Positions 1 through 9,401 of a stretch of DNA of 64,000 nucleotides are shown one piece after another; the stretch's first letter is position 1; each line of letters opens with the position of its first letter. A program made the position numbers and the translations under genes. Under the pieces are notes generated by a model that saw only the letters and a list, made by a program, of their open reading frames with translations, made no database searches and had not been told where the DNA came from. The stretch is taken from positions 62,001 to 126,000 of the forward strand of contig JAVJRN010000010.1 in the NCBI GenBank assembly GCA_040218415.1. The letters are read 5' to 3'. The DNA is from JAVJRN01 sp040218415. Lineage in GTDB: Bacteria; Bacteroidota; Bacteroidia; Cytophagales; Cyclobacteriaceae.

Positions 1-92
1 AATTAAATGGTAAATTTTTGAATGTACCATCGCGTGATGAAATTCCAGAAAATATTAAAGAACAATTGATAGTTGAACTTTACTCAAAGTAA
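1..92 (+). CDS. rpsD: 30S ribosomal protein S4, C-terminal end (partial)
   Basis: The window opens inside a gene whose last 29 complete codons end in EQLIVELYSK and a TAA stop at 90-92. That ending is the classic C-terminus of ribosomal protein S4, the 16S rRNA-binding protein that nucleates small-subunit assembly. The position directly upstream of rpoA and rplQ matches the usual alpha-operon order. Only the tail is visible, so nothing can be said about the rest. Confidence 0.85.
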   Translation, partial: LNGKFLNVPSRDEIPENIKEQLIVELYSK

Positions 93-126
93 TAGTTCTA
101 CTTTTAACTTTTAAAAGAACATATAT

Positions 127-1116
127 ATGTCAATCCTAGCATTTCAGATGCCAGAAAAGGTGGTAATGGAGAAAGCCGATGATTTTCACGGCTTATTCAC
201 ATTCAAACCACTTGAACAAGGTTACGGTGTAACAGTAGGTAATGCGCTTAGAAGAATTCTTTTATCTTCTCTCGAAGGATATGCGATCACTGGTATTAAG
301 ATTCCCGGAGTTCTACATGAGTTTTCTACAATTGAAGGTGTTGCGGAAGATGTGAGCGAAATCATTTTGAATCTAAAAATGGTTCGTTTTAAAAAAATCG
401 CAGAGGTCATAGAAAACAATATTACGCTTGCTGTAGCGAATAAAAAACAATTAACGGCAGGTGATCTTGGCAAGGCGACTAATTCTTTTGAAATCCTGAA
501 TCCAGATTTAGTAATATGTAACCTTGACGACAAAGCGCAATTCGAGATAGAGTTGAATGTGGAAAAAGGTCGAGGATACGTAGCATCTGAAGATAATAAG
601 CCAGTTGATTCTAACTTTGCTTATATTTCAATCGACTCCATATTTACGCCGATAAAGAATGTAAAGTTCAGTGTTGAAAATACGAGAGTTGAGCAGAAGA
701 CGGATTATGAGCAACTAATTATTGATATCGAGACCGATGGTTCTATCCATCCTGAAAATGCTTTAAAAGGCGCGGCTAATATTTTAATTCAACATTTCAT
801 GTTGTTCTCTGATCAAAATATGATCTTAGAGTCGCAAGAACGAGGCGAGCCTGAACAAGTTGATGAAGAGCTTCTTCATATGAGAAAGCTTTTGAAAACT
901 TCATTGAATGATTTAGATCTTTCAGTGCGTGCATATAATTGTTTGAAGGCTGCAGATGTCCGATCGTTGGGTGATCTAGCAAGATTAGAAATCTCTGATA
1001 TGATGAAGTTCAGAAATTTCGGAAAGAAGTCTCTGGCTGAGTTAGAGCAGTTAGTGGCTGATAAAGGATTAACTTTTGGTATGGATCTTGCAAAATATAA
1101 ATTGGAAGAAGAATAA
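127..1116 (+). CDS. rpoA: DNA-directed RNA polymerase subunit alpha
   Basis: A 329-residue protein of normal length for RpoA. The N-terminal domain (about 1-235) forms the dimer that nucleates polymerase assembly; it carries GYGVTVGNALRRILLSS near residue 33 and the conserved GAANILIQHF stretch near 218. The C-terminal domain (about 255-320) has the helix-hairpin-helix region SVRAYNCLKAADVRSLGDL that contacts UP elements and activators. It lies 34 bp after rpsD, and its stop codon overlaps the rplQ start by one base, so the two are very likely translationally coupled. Confidence 0.98.
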   Translation: MSILAFQMPEKVVMEKADDFHGLFTFKPLEQGYGVTVGNALRRILLSSLEGYAITGIKIPGVLHEFSTIEGVAEDVSEIILNLKMVRFKKIAEVIENNITLAVANKKQLTAGDLGKATNSFEILNPDLVICNLDDKAQFEIELNVEKGRGYVASEDNKPVDSNFAYISIDSIFTPIKNVKFSVENTRVEQKTDYEQLIIDIETDGSIHPENALKGAANILIQHFMLFSDQNMILESQERGEPEQVDEELLHMRKLLKTSLNDLDLSVRAYNCLKAADVRSLGDLARLEISDMMKFRNFGKKSLAELEQLVADKGLTFGMDLAKYKLEEE

Positions 1117-1652
1117 TGAGACACGGTAAAAAAATAAATCATTTAGGAAGGACTGCAGCTCATAGAAGCGCTATGCTATCGAATATGGCATCTTCCCTTA
1201 TACTTCATAAAAGAATTAATACAACTTTAGCTAAAGCTAAGGCATTAAGGAAATATGTAGAGCCGATCATAACAAGGTCAAAAGTAGATACCACTCATTC
1301 AAGAAGAATAGCTTTTTCGTATTTACAGGATAAAGTGTCGGTACACGAGCTTTTCAGCTCGGTTGCAGATAAAGTTAGTGAAAGACCTGGTGGATACACA
1401 CGCATCATAAGAACAGGGACGAGACAAGGTGATAATGCAGAAATGTGTATGATGGAACTTGTTGATTTTAATGAATTAATGCTCTCAGAATCAGCAGAGG
1501 GCAAAACCAAAACAAGAAGATCAAGAAGAGGTTCGGGCACCAAGAAGGCCGATGACTCAGTTGAAGACGCTGTGGTGGTAGACGATAACGTGACGGATTC
1601 GAGTGATGAAGATGCGACATCTACCGATAGTGATGAGGCTAAAAAAGATTGA
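1116..1652 (+). CDS. rplQ: 50S ribosomal protein L17 with acidic C-terminal tail
   Basis: The first ~120 residues (MRHGKKINHLGRTAAHRSAM onward, with RITTLAKAKALRKYVEPIITRSK-like core features) are typical bacterial L17, a large-subunit protein near the exit tunnel. The protein is 178 residues long, against roughly 120 in the minimal family. The additional ~55 residues are a basic patch (TKTRRSRRGSGTKK) followed by a run rich in Asp, Ser, Glu and Thr that is probably disordered. Such tails are common on Bacteroidota L17. The start overlaps the rpoA stop by one base, and a strong terminator follows. Confidence 0.96.
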   Translation: MRHGKKINHLGRTAAHRSAMLSNMASSLILHKRINTTLAKAKALRKYVEPIITRSKVDTTHSRRIAFSYLQDKVSVHELFSSVADKVSERPGGYTRIIRTGTRQGDNAEMCMMELVDFNELMLSESAEGKTKTRRSRRGSGTKKADDSVEDAVVVDDNVTDSSDEDATSTDSDEAKKD

Positions 1653-1670
1653 TTATTAATATACATTGAT

Positions 1671-1705
1671 AAAAAAGGGATTGAGTTTAACTCAATCCCT
1701 TTTTT
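1671..1705 (+). terminator. Rho-independent terminator after rplQ
   Basis: A perfect stem, GGGATTGAGTT paired with AACTCAATCCC, is flanked by A6 on the left and T6 on the right. It lies 19 bp after the rplQ stop and closes the ribosomal/RNA polymerase operon. The A-run and T-run symmetry could make it work in both directions, but carA on the right is transcribed away from it. Confidence 0.93.
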
Positions 1706-1736
1706 ATGTTATAGACCAAACCTATTTTTACAATTA

Positions 1737-2840
1737 ATGAAGTTACCAAAAAAAGAAAAGGCAATTCTTCTACTTGAAGACGGTTCATTATACGAGGGCT
1801 ATTCAATAGGGATGACAGGCACGTCAGGCGGTGAAATTTGTTTTAACACAGGTATGTCGGGATATCAAGAGATATATACTGATCCTTCTTATTATGGACA
1901 AATTATCGTAAATACCACTTCCCACATAGGCAATTACGGTGTACATGTTGAAGAAAATGAATCTAATAAAGTACAAATAAAAGGATTGGTCGTTAATGAC
2001 TTTACTTACCAGTTTAGTAGAAATACGACAGACTTAGGGCTTGATGAATATCTAAAGAAAAATCAAACAGTGGGTATTGCTGGTATTGATACTCGGAAGT
2101 TAGTTCGCCACATACGAACTAAGGGAGCCATGAATGCCATTATTACTACTGAAATCTTCGATAGTGAAATACTAAAAAAGAGATTGAGTGACATTCCATC
2201 AATGGAATCATTAGAATTATCGAGCAAGGTTACTACAGAGGTTCCTTATTTCGTGGGCAGTAATGAGGCTTCTTTTAAGGTTGCCGTTCTTGATTTCGGA
2301 ATTAAAAAATCTATTTTAGAAGGTCTATCTTCGCGCGATTGTCTTTTAAAAATATATCCGGCAAAGACTAGTTTCAAGGAAATCGAGGAATGGGGTCCGG
2401 ATGGATACTTCCTTTCTAATGGACCTGGCGATCCATCTGCTATGGATTATGCAATTTTGACGGTACAATCTATAGTAGCAAGTGGGAAACCTGTATTTGG
2501 TATCTGTCTTGGGAATCAACTACTTGCTCTCTCTGTAGGTGTAGAAACATTTAAAATGCATCATGGACATAGAGGATTAAATCATCCAGTTAAAAATCTA
2601 CAGACGGGATTAAGTGAAATTACCTCCCAGAATCATGGTTTTGCTGTAAATATGGCATCTCTTGAGCTATCAGATAAGGCTATTGTGACCCATATAGACT
2701 TGAATGATAATACTGTAGAAGGATTAAAATTAATTAACAAACCTGCTTTTTCAGTCCAGTACCACCCAGAGTCTTCTCCTGGACCGCATGATTCAAGGTA
2801 TTTATTTGACGATTTTATACAATTACTAAAAGAAAAATAA
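1737..2840 (+). CDS. carA: Carbamoyl-phosphate synthase small subunit (glutaminase)
   Basis: A 367-residue protein of normal family length. The N-terminal half is the CarA-specific domain (GEICFNTGMSGYQEIYTDPS). The C-terminal half is a class I glutamine amidotransferase with nucleophile Cys257 in FGICLGNQLLAL and the His343/Glu345 pair in QYHPES. It supplies ammonia from glutamine to CarB for carbamoyl phosphate, the precursor of arginine and pyrimidines. carB is not adjacent and not in the window. Only 2 bp separate its stop from eno, so both probably share a transcript. Confidence 0.97.
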   Translation: MKLPKKEKAILLLEDGSLYEGYSIGMTGTSGGEICFNTGMSGYQEIYTDPSYYGQIIVNTTSHIGNYGVHVEENESNKVQIKGLVVNDFTYQFSRNTTDLGLDEYLKKNQTVGIAGIDTRKLVRHIRTKGAMNAIITTEIFDSEILKKRLSDIPSMESLELSSKVTTEVPYFVGSNEASFKVAVLDFGIKKSILEGLSSRDCLLKIYPAKTSFKEIEEWGPDGYFLSNGPGDPSAMDYAILTVQSIVASGKPVFGICLGNQLLALSVGVETFKMHHGHRGLNHPVKNLQTGLSEITSQNHGFAVNMASLELSDKAIVTHIDLNDNTVEGLKLINKPAFSVQYHPESSPGPHDSRYLFDDFIQLLKEK

Positions 2841-2842
2841 TC

Positions 2843-4123
2843 ATGAGTATAATTGAAAGTGTTTTTGCAAGGCAAATTCTCGACTCACGTGGTAATCCTA
2901 CGGTTGAAGTCGATGTAATCACCGAAAATGGTATTTTAGGGCGCGCTGCAGTACCTTCAGGAGCTTCCACCGGGGAGCACGAGGCTGTTGAGTTACGCGA
3001 CGGAGATAAAACTAAATATCTCGGTAAAGGTGTACTTAAAGCGGTAGACAATGTAAATGAATTAATCGCACCAGAGGTCGTTGGTTATTCTGTATTTGAA
3101 CAAAAGCTTATAGATGACCTCATGATTGAGCTTGATGGTACTCACAATAAGTCTAAGTTAGGAGCAAATGCAATATTGGGAGTTTCTTTAGCAGTAGCAA
3201 GAGCAGCTGCTGATGAGTCGTCTCAACCTTTATTTAGATATTTGGGAGGAGTCAACGCCCATGTACTTCCCGTGCCTATGATGAATATCATCAATGGTGG
3301 GTCTCATTCTGATGCTCCTATTGCTTTTCAAGAATTCATGATAAGACCTATCGGTGCTCCTACATTCAGTGAGGCTTTGAGAATGGGCGCTGAGATTTTT
3401 CACAGTCTTAAAAGTATAATTAAAGGGAAAGGCCTAAGCACTGCAGTAGGTGATGAGGGTGGTTTTGCTCCAAACTTTTCTGGTGGTACTGAAGAAGCGC
3501 TTGAAAGCGTGTTGGAGGCTATTAAAATGGCTGGATATGAAGCTGGATCTGACGTGACTATTGCTATGGATTGTGCTTCATCCGAATTTTACGTGGATGG
3601 GAAATATTACTATAACAAGTTCGAAGGTGAGTCTGGAAAGATCAGATCAAGACAAGAACAAGTGGACTACTTAGCAGAGTTGGTAGAGAAATATCCTATC
3701 GATAGCATTGAAGATGGATGTGATGAAAATGACTGGGAGGGTTGGAAAATGCTCACAGCAAAGATTGGTCATAAATGTCAAATTGTAGGTGATGATCTTC
3801 TTGTAACCAATGTTAAATTTTTAGAAAAGGCCATCAAGGAAAAGGCGGCTAACTCAATTTTGATAAAGGTAAATCAAATTGGAACGCTTTCTGAGACATT
3901 TGCGGCGATCGAAATGGCTCACAAGGCAGGCTGGACTGCAGTTGTTTCGCACAGATCGGGCGAAACGGAGGACAATACAATCGCTGATATTTCAGTGGCT
4001 TTAAATACAGGACAAATAAAGACGGGTTCCTTATCTAGATCCGATCGTATGTCTAAATACAATCAACTTCTCCGTATTGAAGAGGAACTTGATGAAACCG
4101 CATATTATCCTTCATCTAAGTAA
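2843..4123 (+). CDS. eno: Enolase (phosphopyruvate hydratase)
   Basis: A 426-residue protein with full enolase signatures: ARQILDSRGNPTVEVDV at the N-terminus, VGDEGGFAPN carrying the general-acid Glu, metal-binding MDCASSEFY and SIEDG, catalytic Lys in SILIKVNQIGTLSE, and VVSHRSGETED. It interconverts 2-phosphoglycerate and phosphoenolpyruvate in glycolysis in the cytoplasm. The start is 2 bp after the carA stop, and a hairpin terminator follows directly. Confidence 0.98.
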   Translation: MSIIESVFARQILDSRGNPTVEVDVITENGILGRAAVPSGASTGEHEAVELRDGDKTKYLGKGVLKAVDNVNELIAPEVVGYSVFEQKLIDDLMIELDGTHNKSKLGANAILGVSLAVARAAADESSQPLFRYLGGVNAHVLPVPMMNIINGGSHSDAPIAFQEFMIRPIGAPTFSEALRMGAEIFHSLKSIIKGKGLSTAVGDEGGFAPNFSGGTEEALESVLEAIKMAGYEAGSDVTIAMDCASSEFYVDGKYYYNKFEGESGKIRSRQEQVDYLAELVEKYPIDSIEDGCDENDWEGWKMLTAKIGHKCQIVGDDLLVTNVKFLEKAIKEKAANSILIKVNQIGTLSETFAAIEMAHKAGWTAVVSHRSGETEDNTIADISVALNTGQIKTGSLSRSDRMSKYNQLLRIEEELDETAYYPSSK

Positions 4124-4129
4124 TCACTT

Positions 4130-4159
4130 AAGAGCCGACAATTGTTGGCTCTTTTTTTT
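4130..4159 (+). terminator. Rho-independent terminator after eno
   Basis: A 12-bp stem (AAGAGCCGACAA with TTGTTGGCTCTT, one G-T wobble) runs into a T-tract. It begins 6 bp after the eno stop and separates carA-eno from the division gene that starts 15 bp further on. Confidence 0.9.
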
Positions 4160-4173
4160 AACTTTATCTTGAA

Positions 4174-4470
4174 ATGAAATTGGTAAAAAAAATCCCCAAA
4201 ATATTCAAGAGCTTTTATTTCGTAGCAACTGTGTTTTTTTTAATCTGGATGATACTTTTTGATTCTAACGATTTGATTACACAATCACGCTTAGATTCAA
4301 AACAAGATGAGCTGCGAGCTGCGAGAGACTTCTATCAGAATAAAATTGAAGATGTGAAGCAGGATCAGCAAGCATTAAATTCAGATGAGGAGCTATTAGA
4401 AAAGTTAGCTCGCGAAAAGTACCTCATGAAAAAAAAATCTGAGGATTTATTTATTGTTGTTGAAGAATAA
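4174..4470 (+). CDS. FtsB/DivIC-family septum formation initiator
   Basis: A 98-residue bitopic protein. It has a short basic N-terminus, one membrane segment at about residues 14-30 (FYFVATVFFLIWMILFD), then a coiled-coil periplasmic part and the end LAREKYLMKKKSEDLFIVVEE. The LAREKY.M...ED.F motif is the hallmark of FtsB/DivIC proteins, which link FtsL and FtsQ in the divisome. A place just after eno is the classic location of ftsB/divIC in many bacteria, including E. coli (eno is near ftsB there too). The family assignment is firm; which orthologue name applies is not. Confidence 0.9.
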   Translation: MKLVKKIPKIFKSFYFVATVFFLIWMILFDSNDLITQSRLDSKQDELRAARDFYQNKIEDVKQDQQALNSDEELLEKLAREKYLMKKKSEDLFIVVEE

Positions 4471-4508
4471 CCTAGTCGAATCGAGTGCGTTTAATAGTTA
4501 AATTTTGA

Positions 4509-5045
4509 ATGATGCCAGTTTCTAGATCCATTATTTATATACTTCTAACAGTACTGATCTCTTTTTCATCATTTGGTCAGTATAAAAAACAGAGTGAATT
4601 TTTTGATAAATTTTACGTTGGTGGAGGCGGAGGTCTTGGTGGAGGTACTGATTACCTAAACATCAGTGTATCACCTTTGATCGGGTACAAGTTCACAGAG
4701 CAATTTTCTGCAGGTCTAATCACCTCTTATCAGTATGTCAGATTCGGTAATGCTTCCTTCAGTAATTATGGGGGTGGCCCATTTGCGAGATACAATGTAA
4801 CCGAAAAGTTTTTTGGCTATACAGAATACGAACACTTAAACTTCGCGCTTTCACCACAAGGAGGTAATCAAGAGCGTAGAGGTTATAACAGTCTTTTTGC
4901 GGGTATTGGTTACACAGAGCCTATCGGTGATATTATGTCATTTAATATTTCAGCTCTTTACAACGTGCTTTATGGTGATGGAGTAAATTCTCCTTACAGT
5001 TCCCCATTTTTATTCAGAGTAGGTCTTGTGGCCGGCTTATTTTAG
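4509..5045 (+). CDS. Small outer-membrane beta-barrel protein
   Basis: A 178-residue protein with a signal peptide (IIYILLTVLISFSSFGQ) followed by alternating aromatic/polar strands and Gly-rich turns, ending in the hydrophobic Phe (VGLVAGLF) typical of barrel proteins. The pattern of about eight strands resembles PorT/OmpA-like small barrels found in Bacteroidota. Two adjacent ATG codons (4509 and 4512) could serve as start. It lies 38 bp downstream of the FtsB-like gene in the same direction, so it may be cotranscribed. The function is unknown. Confidence 0.75.
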   Translation: MMPVSRSIIYILLTVLISFSSFGQYKKQSEFFDKFYVGGGGGLGGGTDYLNISVSPLIGYKFTEQFSAGLITSYQYVRFGNASFSNYGGGPFARYNVTEKFFGYTEYEHLNFALSPQGGNQERRGYNSLFAGIGYTEPIGDIMSFNISALYNVLYGDGVNSPYSSPFLFRVGLVAGLF

Positions 5046-5100
5046 TTGTTTTCGCTTTAATACCGAAGGCGATCACCCAAAGCTAGTATTGTCCAAGGAG

Positions 5101-6174
5101 TTAATTGAATGGGACATTAAACCTATTTGACAAATCTTCTAGATCTTTTGCGACAGGTGCAAGTAGAGGAATGCCTTCCTTTTTTCGTTGTATTTCCATC
5201 TCTCTTTCAGGGTCACCAGGAATTAAAACTTTACGTCCCTCCACTACTGTCTTTGCGGTCTTAAATCTAGTAATCCAATTGTCCATGTGTAATTTGAATT
5301 CACTGGCTGGCCTAAATGCATCAATGCGCATTGCTCCAAAAAAATGCCCTATTCCTTTACCAACTGGATCAGTTGGAGGATCTAAGAACGCCACAAATGG
5401 AGGTACCCATGGTCCATAATTTGCTCCAGAAAGTATTGCGGAAAAAATATCCACAACCGATGAAAGCCCATAGCCTTTATGTGATCCATGTTCTTTGTCA
5501 CCTCCTAAAGGAAGCAACGCTCCGCCATTTTTCACACCATATGGATCAACCGTAGGTTCTCCTTTAATATCTTGAATCCAGCCTTCTGGCGTATTTTGTT
5601 CTTTTCTTTGGAGTATTTCCAGTTTACCATTTGCTGCAGTCGTTGTAGCCATATCTAGCACAAAAGGTGGTTGGACTCCAGCTGGAATGGCTACCGCAAT
5701 AGGGTTGGTGCCAAGCAGTCTTTCACTGGAAAAAGTGGGCGCAACCAGCGGACTTGCATTTGTCATGGCAATGCCGATACAGTCCTCTTCCAAAGCCATC
5801 ATGGCATAACATCCAGCAATTCCAAAGTGGTTGGAGTTTCTTACTGAAACCCAACCTGTGCCAGCTGTCTTGGCTTTTTCTATGGCTGTTTTCATCGCTT
5901 TAGGCCCGACCACTAATCCAAGACCTCCATCTCCGTCAATAACACCGGTACTTGGGCTTTCATGTACGAGTTTTATACTAGGCGTGGTGTTCACTCTGTT
6001 TTTGTCAATTAATCGAATATAGCCAGAGAGCCTTGCCACACCATGTGAGTCGACTCCACGTAAGTCGGCGCTCAATAATATGGTGGCTGCTTGTTTCGCT
6101 TCTTGCTCAGGGCATCCAGCGGCTACCAAAATCTCTTTTGCGAAATGATACAACTTATCGTGTGCTATGAGCAT
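5101..6174 (-). CDS. Ldh2/YlbC-family malate/L-lactate-type dehydrogenase
   Basis: A 357-residue protein with the features of the type-2 malate/lactate dehydrogenase family, which has its own fold and not the Rossmann fold: SADLRGVDSHGVARL near residue 36, VSVRNSNHFGIAGCYA near 108, and LLGTNPIAVAIP. These enzymes are cytoplasmic NAD(P)-dependent 2-hydroxyacid oxidoreductases acting on malate, lactate, sulfolactate or ureidoglycolate. The exact substrate cannot be read from the sequence. It is transcribed divergently from the MuiA-like gene, sharing a 60-bp promoter gap. Confidence 0.88.
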   Translation of the reverse strand: MLIAHDKLYHFAKEILVAAGCPEQEAKQAATILLSADLRGVDSHGVARLSGYIRLIDKNRVNTTPSIKLVHESPSTGVIDGDGGLGLVVGPKAMKTAIEKAKTAGTGWVSVRNSNHFGIAGCYAMMALEEDCIGIAMTNASPLVAPTFSSERLLGTNPIAVAIPAGVQPPFVLDMATTTAANGKLEILQRKEQNTPEGWIQDIKGEPTVDPYGVKNGGALLPLGGDKEHGSHKGYGLSSVVDIFSAILSGANYGPWVPPFVAFLDPPTDPVGKGIGHFFGAMRIDAFRPASEFKLHMDNWITRFKTAKTVVEGRKVLIPGDPEREMEIQRKKEGIPLLAPVAKDLEDLSNRFNVPFN

Positions 6175-6234
6175 TTTTTCATTTGTTTAGTTGGCAAGGT
6201 ATTTGAAAAGCAAATTAAACAAATCATTAAAACC

Positions 6235-7818
6235 ATGAGAAGACTATTTGCTATTATCGGCTATCTATTTATTTCGGTGCTCCATGCAGCACCTATTCAA
6301 TTAAAGAGTATACCTAAAGCCGTGGTAATATATTTGAATAAGGCTGAAGTTTCGCGGGTAGGAAGTGTTGAACTTTCGGAGGGCGAACAGGATGTTATTT
6401 TCACGAATTTGTCTTCAAAAATAGATGCTAATTCCATTCAAGTCAGTGGAACAGGTGATCTCATCATCCTGAATACAAGTTTCAGACCGAATTATTTAAT
6501 GGAAAATTCTTTGCCTAAGGAATTAAAATGGATCAAAGATTCCATTAATTATTACGAAAAAGAGCATAGCATATTGTCTAGTACGCGAAAGGCACTTAAA
6601 GCCGAAGAGGATATGCTCCATGCGAATAAAACTGTTACTGGAGAAAAAGGTATTACCATTGATCAATTAAAGGACATTACTTCCTTTTATAAAAACCGAG
6701 TGCAGGAAATAGCCAATGAATTGTATGATATTGACCTAAAGAGCAAACAGATTACATTAAAACTTGATCGGCTTAGAAAACAATTGAACCTAAAGACAGC
6801 AACATTGAATCAGCAGCAAGGTGAAGTTGTGGTGAATGTTTTAGTGAAGAATAAAACAAAGGCGAGTTTTAATCTGTCCTACACCGTGAGAGATGCTGGT
6901 TGGTATCCGACTTATAATATGAGAACGGATGGATTGAGTAATGAGATGACATTAGAGCAGTATGCTGTAATCAGGCAAAATACTGGTGAGCATTGGGATA
7001 ACGTAAATTTGTCGGTTTCCACTCAAAATACGGATAGAAAGCAAAAGCCGAACATATATCCTTGGTACTTGGATATTAGACAGCAATACTTGAGTAAATC
7101 GGCTCCTCAGGCGAGAGTCATGTCAATGGCAATGAATGAAATGAAAGCTGAAGATATTGTGGTAGAAGACATGGAGTCTTCCGCTGATTATGTGCAAAAT
7201 GTAGAGAATAGTCTTTCAATGAGATATGATCTAACCGTGAAATATTCCATTGAAAATGGTGAAAAAGGTAAGCGAGTTGCTCTTAATAATTATCAGCTAC
7301 CAGTTACTTACAGCCATTTTTCTATTCCAAAAATCGTGGAATCTGTATTTTTTACAGCTAAGGTGAGCAATTGGCAAAACCTGAGGTTACTTCCGGGTGA
7401 AGCGAATATTTTTCTTGAAGGCTCATTTGTTGGGCAGTCTTTTATTGATCCAGCGAGTATGGATGATGAACTTGTGGTTTCCTTAGGCGTAGACGCAAGC
7501 GTCCTGATTGAGAGAAAATCATTACTTGATTTTACAGATGATCAGATCATTGGGAGTAATCGAAAAAGGAACTATGCGTTTGAATTGATAGTGAAAAATC
7601 AAAAAAACAAAGAAATTGAGATAAAACTGCTTGATCAGGTGCCACTATCTAAGAATGATGAAATATCCGTAGATGTAGAGGAATTGTCTGGCGGAAAATT
7701 AGATAGTGCAACAGGAACAGTCAGCTGGCAGATAAAACTCAACCAAACGGAGCAACAAAAAGTAAAACTGGCTTATGAAATTAAATATCCGAAAAATAAG
7801 CGAGTGAATGGTTTATGA
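6235..7818 (+). CDS. MuiA-family (DUF4139) secreted protein
   Basis: The reading frame is open from 6091, but the ATG at 6235 gives a proper signal peptide (MRRLFAIIGYLFISVLHA) and avoids overlap with the divergent dehydrogenase, so I choose it (527 residues). The body has an N-terminal beta domain (about 20-115), a coiled coil (about 125-215) and a C-terminal beta-sandwich starting near YTVRDAGWYPTYNMR, the hallmark of mucoidy-inhibitor-A/DUF4139 proteins. The family is exported and of unknown biochemistry. The last six bases overlap the convergent Ppx/GppA gene. Confidence 0.82.
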   Translation: MRRLFAIIGYLFISVLHAAPIQLKSIPKAVVIYLNKAEVSRVGSVELSEGEQDVIFTNLSSKIDANSIQVSGTGDLIILNTSFRPNYLMENSLPKELKWIKDSINYYEKEHSILSSTRKALKAEEDMLHANKTVTGEKGITIDQLKDITSFYKNRVQEIANELYDIDLKSKQITLKLDRLRKQLNLKTATLNQQQGEVVVNVLVKNKTKASFNLSYTVRDAGWYPTYNMRTDGLSNEMTLEQYAVIRQNTGEHWDNVNLSVSTQNTDRKQKPNIYPWYLDIRQQYLSKSAPQARVMSMAMNEMKAEDIVVEDMESSADYVQNVENSLSMRYDLTVKYSIENGEKGKRVALNNYQLPVTYSHFSIPKIVESVFFTAKVSNWQNLRLLPGEANIFLEGSFVGQSFIDPASMDDELVVSLGVDASVLIERKSLLDFTDDQIIGSNRKRNYAFELIVKNQKNKEIEIKLLDQVPLSKNDEISVDVEELSGGKLDSATGTVSWQIKLNQTEQQKVKLAYEIKYPKNKRVNGL

Positions 7819-8748
7819 ATCAGCATTTAGTGAATGGACGGTGTTCAGCAGAACACCTTCCTTTAGTGCGTATGCCGAAACGCGAATTTGATTCAATTGG
7901 CACGTATTAAAGATGAATTGAATTAAAACAGAGGCTACAACGATCATATCTACTCGTAAAGGAATCATTCCTGGAATAGCTAATCTCTCCTTTCTATTCT
8001 TTCTCAAAATATCTTCATGTATTCTCTGAAAGGCCTCCATGGTGAGGGGCAGTTCAGCTTGCTCTCCTTCCAATTTGATCGAAGATGCTTCACGATAAAT
8101 ATCACTCAGTGTGTCAAATGTTCCGGAGGAGCCGATGAGCGTTTTTGGTTTGTATTGGTTGCAGGCGTTGAATAATTCTTGTAAGCTGTTTTGTAAGTAT
8201 TTATTGAGCGCATCAATTTCGGGCGCTTGGATAGGATCATTTTTATGGAAAAGTTCCATGAGTCTTTGACCACCAATTTCGAAACTTTGCTTCCAGAGTA
8301 ATTGATCATCTGTGCCAATAATAAACTCGATACTACCTCCACCAATATCCATGATTAGCCCTGGTTGAGCACCTATTTTTAAAGCCTTTGTCACTCCATA
8401 ATAGATATATTCGGCTTCTTGCAATCCGGTAATAATTCTGGTTTCAATACCTGTTTCAGCTTTGATGTCCGAAACTAATTGCTTTCCGTTCGAGGCGCTT
8501 CTGATAGCGCTTGTAGCGGTAGCAAACACCTTTTTGATGCCAAAAGCATCAATCATTTCTTTAAAACCTCGCATGGTGTTGATGGCTCTTAAAGATGCTT
8601 CTTCGGTAATCATTCCTTTATTAATTCCTTTTTCTCCAACTTTTACCGCTACTCGTTCTTTGTGAATCACAGTAAACTCACCTTCCATCGTTTCTACGAT
8701 AAGAAGATGAAAAGTATTGGTACCCATATCAATGACTGCTACTTTCAT
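7813..8748 (-). CDS. Ppx/GppA-family phosphatase (exopolyphosphatase-like)
   Basis: A 311-residue protein with the ASKHA-fold phosphate loops: DMGTNTFHLLIVE at the N-terminus and LIMDIGGGSIEFII near residue 130. At ~310 residues it is the short, two-lobe form without the HD-like C-terminal domains of E. coli Ppx/GppA. It hydrolyses polyphosphate or pppGpp in the cytoplasm; which one cannot be decided here. It is the last intact gene before the transposase fossils and the alginate locus. Confidence 0.9.
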   Translation of the reverse strand: MKVAVIDMGTNTFHLLIVETMEGEFTVIHKERVAVKVGEKGINKGMITEEASLRAINTMRGFKEMIDAFGIKKVFATATSAIRSASNGKQLVSDIKAETGIETRIITGLQEAEYIYYGVTKALKIGAQPGLIMDIGGGSIEFIIGTDDQLLWKQSFEIGGQRLMELFHKNDPIQAPEIDALNKYLQNSLQELFNACNQYKPKTLIGSSGTFDTLSDIYREASSIKLEGEQAELPLTMEAFQRIHEDILRKNRKERLAIPGMIPLRVDMIVVASVLIQFIFNTCQLNQIRVSAYALKEGVLLNTVHSLNADS

Positions 8749-8984
8749 ATGCGCTAAAAAAAGTGCAAGATATAAGGTTAATTCTTTTTGTACATCCTAT
8801 TTATTTGTTACTTAATTGAATCGAAAATTTCTGCTAATTTTCAATTTATAACCCTTTTTTAAGGCCTTTTTTTGAGAAAAGCGCAAAGTTTCATCTTACA
8901 TGCGAGTTAAAACATGGAGCAAACTCATTAGAATTTATTGTCATGTAAGATTAATCTTTTGAAATTATTTTAAGGATTTGGCTA
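8749..8984. other. Gene-free stretch with a 10-bp inverted repeat
   Basis: No coding frame is seen. It must contain the promoter of the leftward Ppx/GppA gene. A perfect 10-bp inverted repeat, ATCTTACATG (8893-8902) and CATGTAAGAT (8942-8951), sits at the edge of the transposase remnant. It could be a transposon-end relic or a chance palindrome. Confidence 0.4.
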
Positions 8985-9400
8985 GAGAAATCGCTTTTAG
9001 ATTCTTATCAATTTGGCATGTTAGTTATCGTCTAATGCAGGTGACTGTATTTTAATAACTTTAAATTTCTTGATTGAATTATCCTGATAAATTAATGATA
9101 AAGCCATTTTGGATATAATGTTATAATTATGTTTGAGTGCGCAATATCCCTTTTTTTCAAGGAGTAGTCTTCTTTAAATATCATATCTTGTAGCCAATGG
9201 GTGTTGTTCTTAATCTTCCACAGTTTTTGAACCACATGGTTTAAGCGAGCAGAGTCTGCAGGCGAAGAATTAATATAATATCTGATTTCGTGGTATGACT
9301 TACATTATGTTTATCCATCCGTACAAGAGTGATCTTCACTAAGCTTTTCGGGGATTTCAATAAGTATCGGTCCTCATGCCTAGGACCACAAACCTTACTT
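8985..9400 (-). pseudogene. ISAs1-family transposase remnant, left copy
   Basis: Reading the minus strand in shifting frames gives EIRYYINSSPADSA, VVQKLWKIKNN, THWLQDMIFKEDYS, then KVIKIQSPALDDN followed by a stop. This follows the C-terminal third of ISAs1/H-repeat transposases (E.RYYISSL.ADA...VR.HWKIENSLHWVLDV.F.ED). Frameshifts and stops show it is dead. The same segment recurs at 43385-43675 in the same orientation, roughly two-thirds identical by eye. It abuts the IS3 remnant on the right. No intact inverted ends were recognised. Confidence 0.75.
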
Positions 9401-9401
9401 G

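Noticed and set aside
6091..6234. Extended N-terminus of the MuiA-like protein
   Set aside because: Overlaps the divergent dehydrogenase gene; a proper signal peptide begins at 6235.
8893..8951. 10-bp inverted repeat as a terminal inverted repeat of an insertion sequence
   Set aside because: Both arms lie on the same side of the fossil and no match is found at the right-hand copy, so it does not delimit an element.
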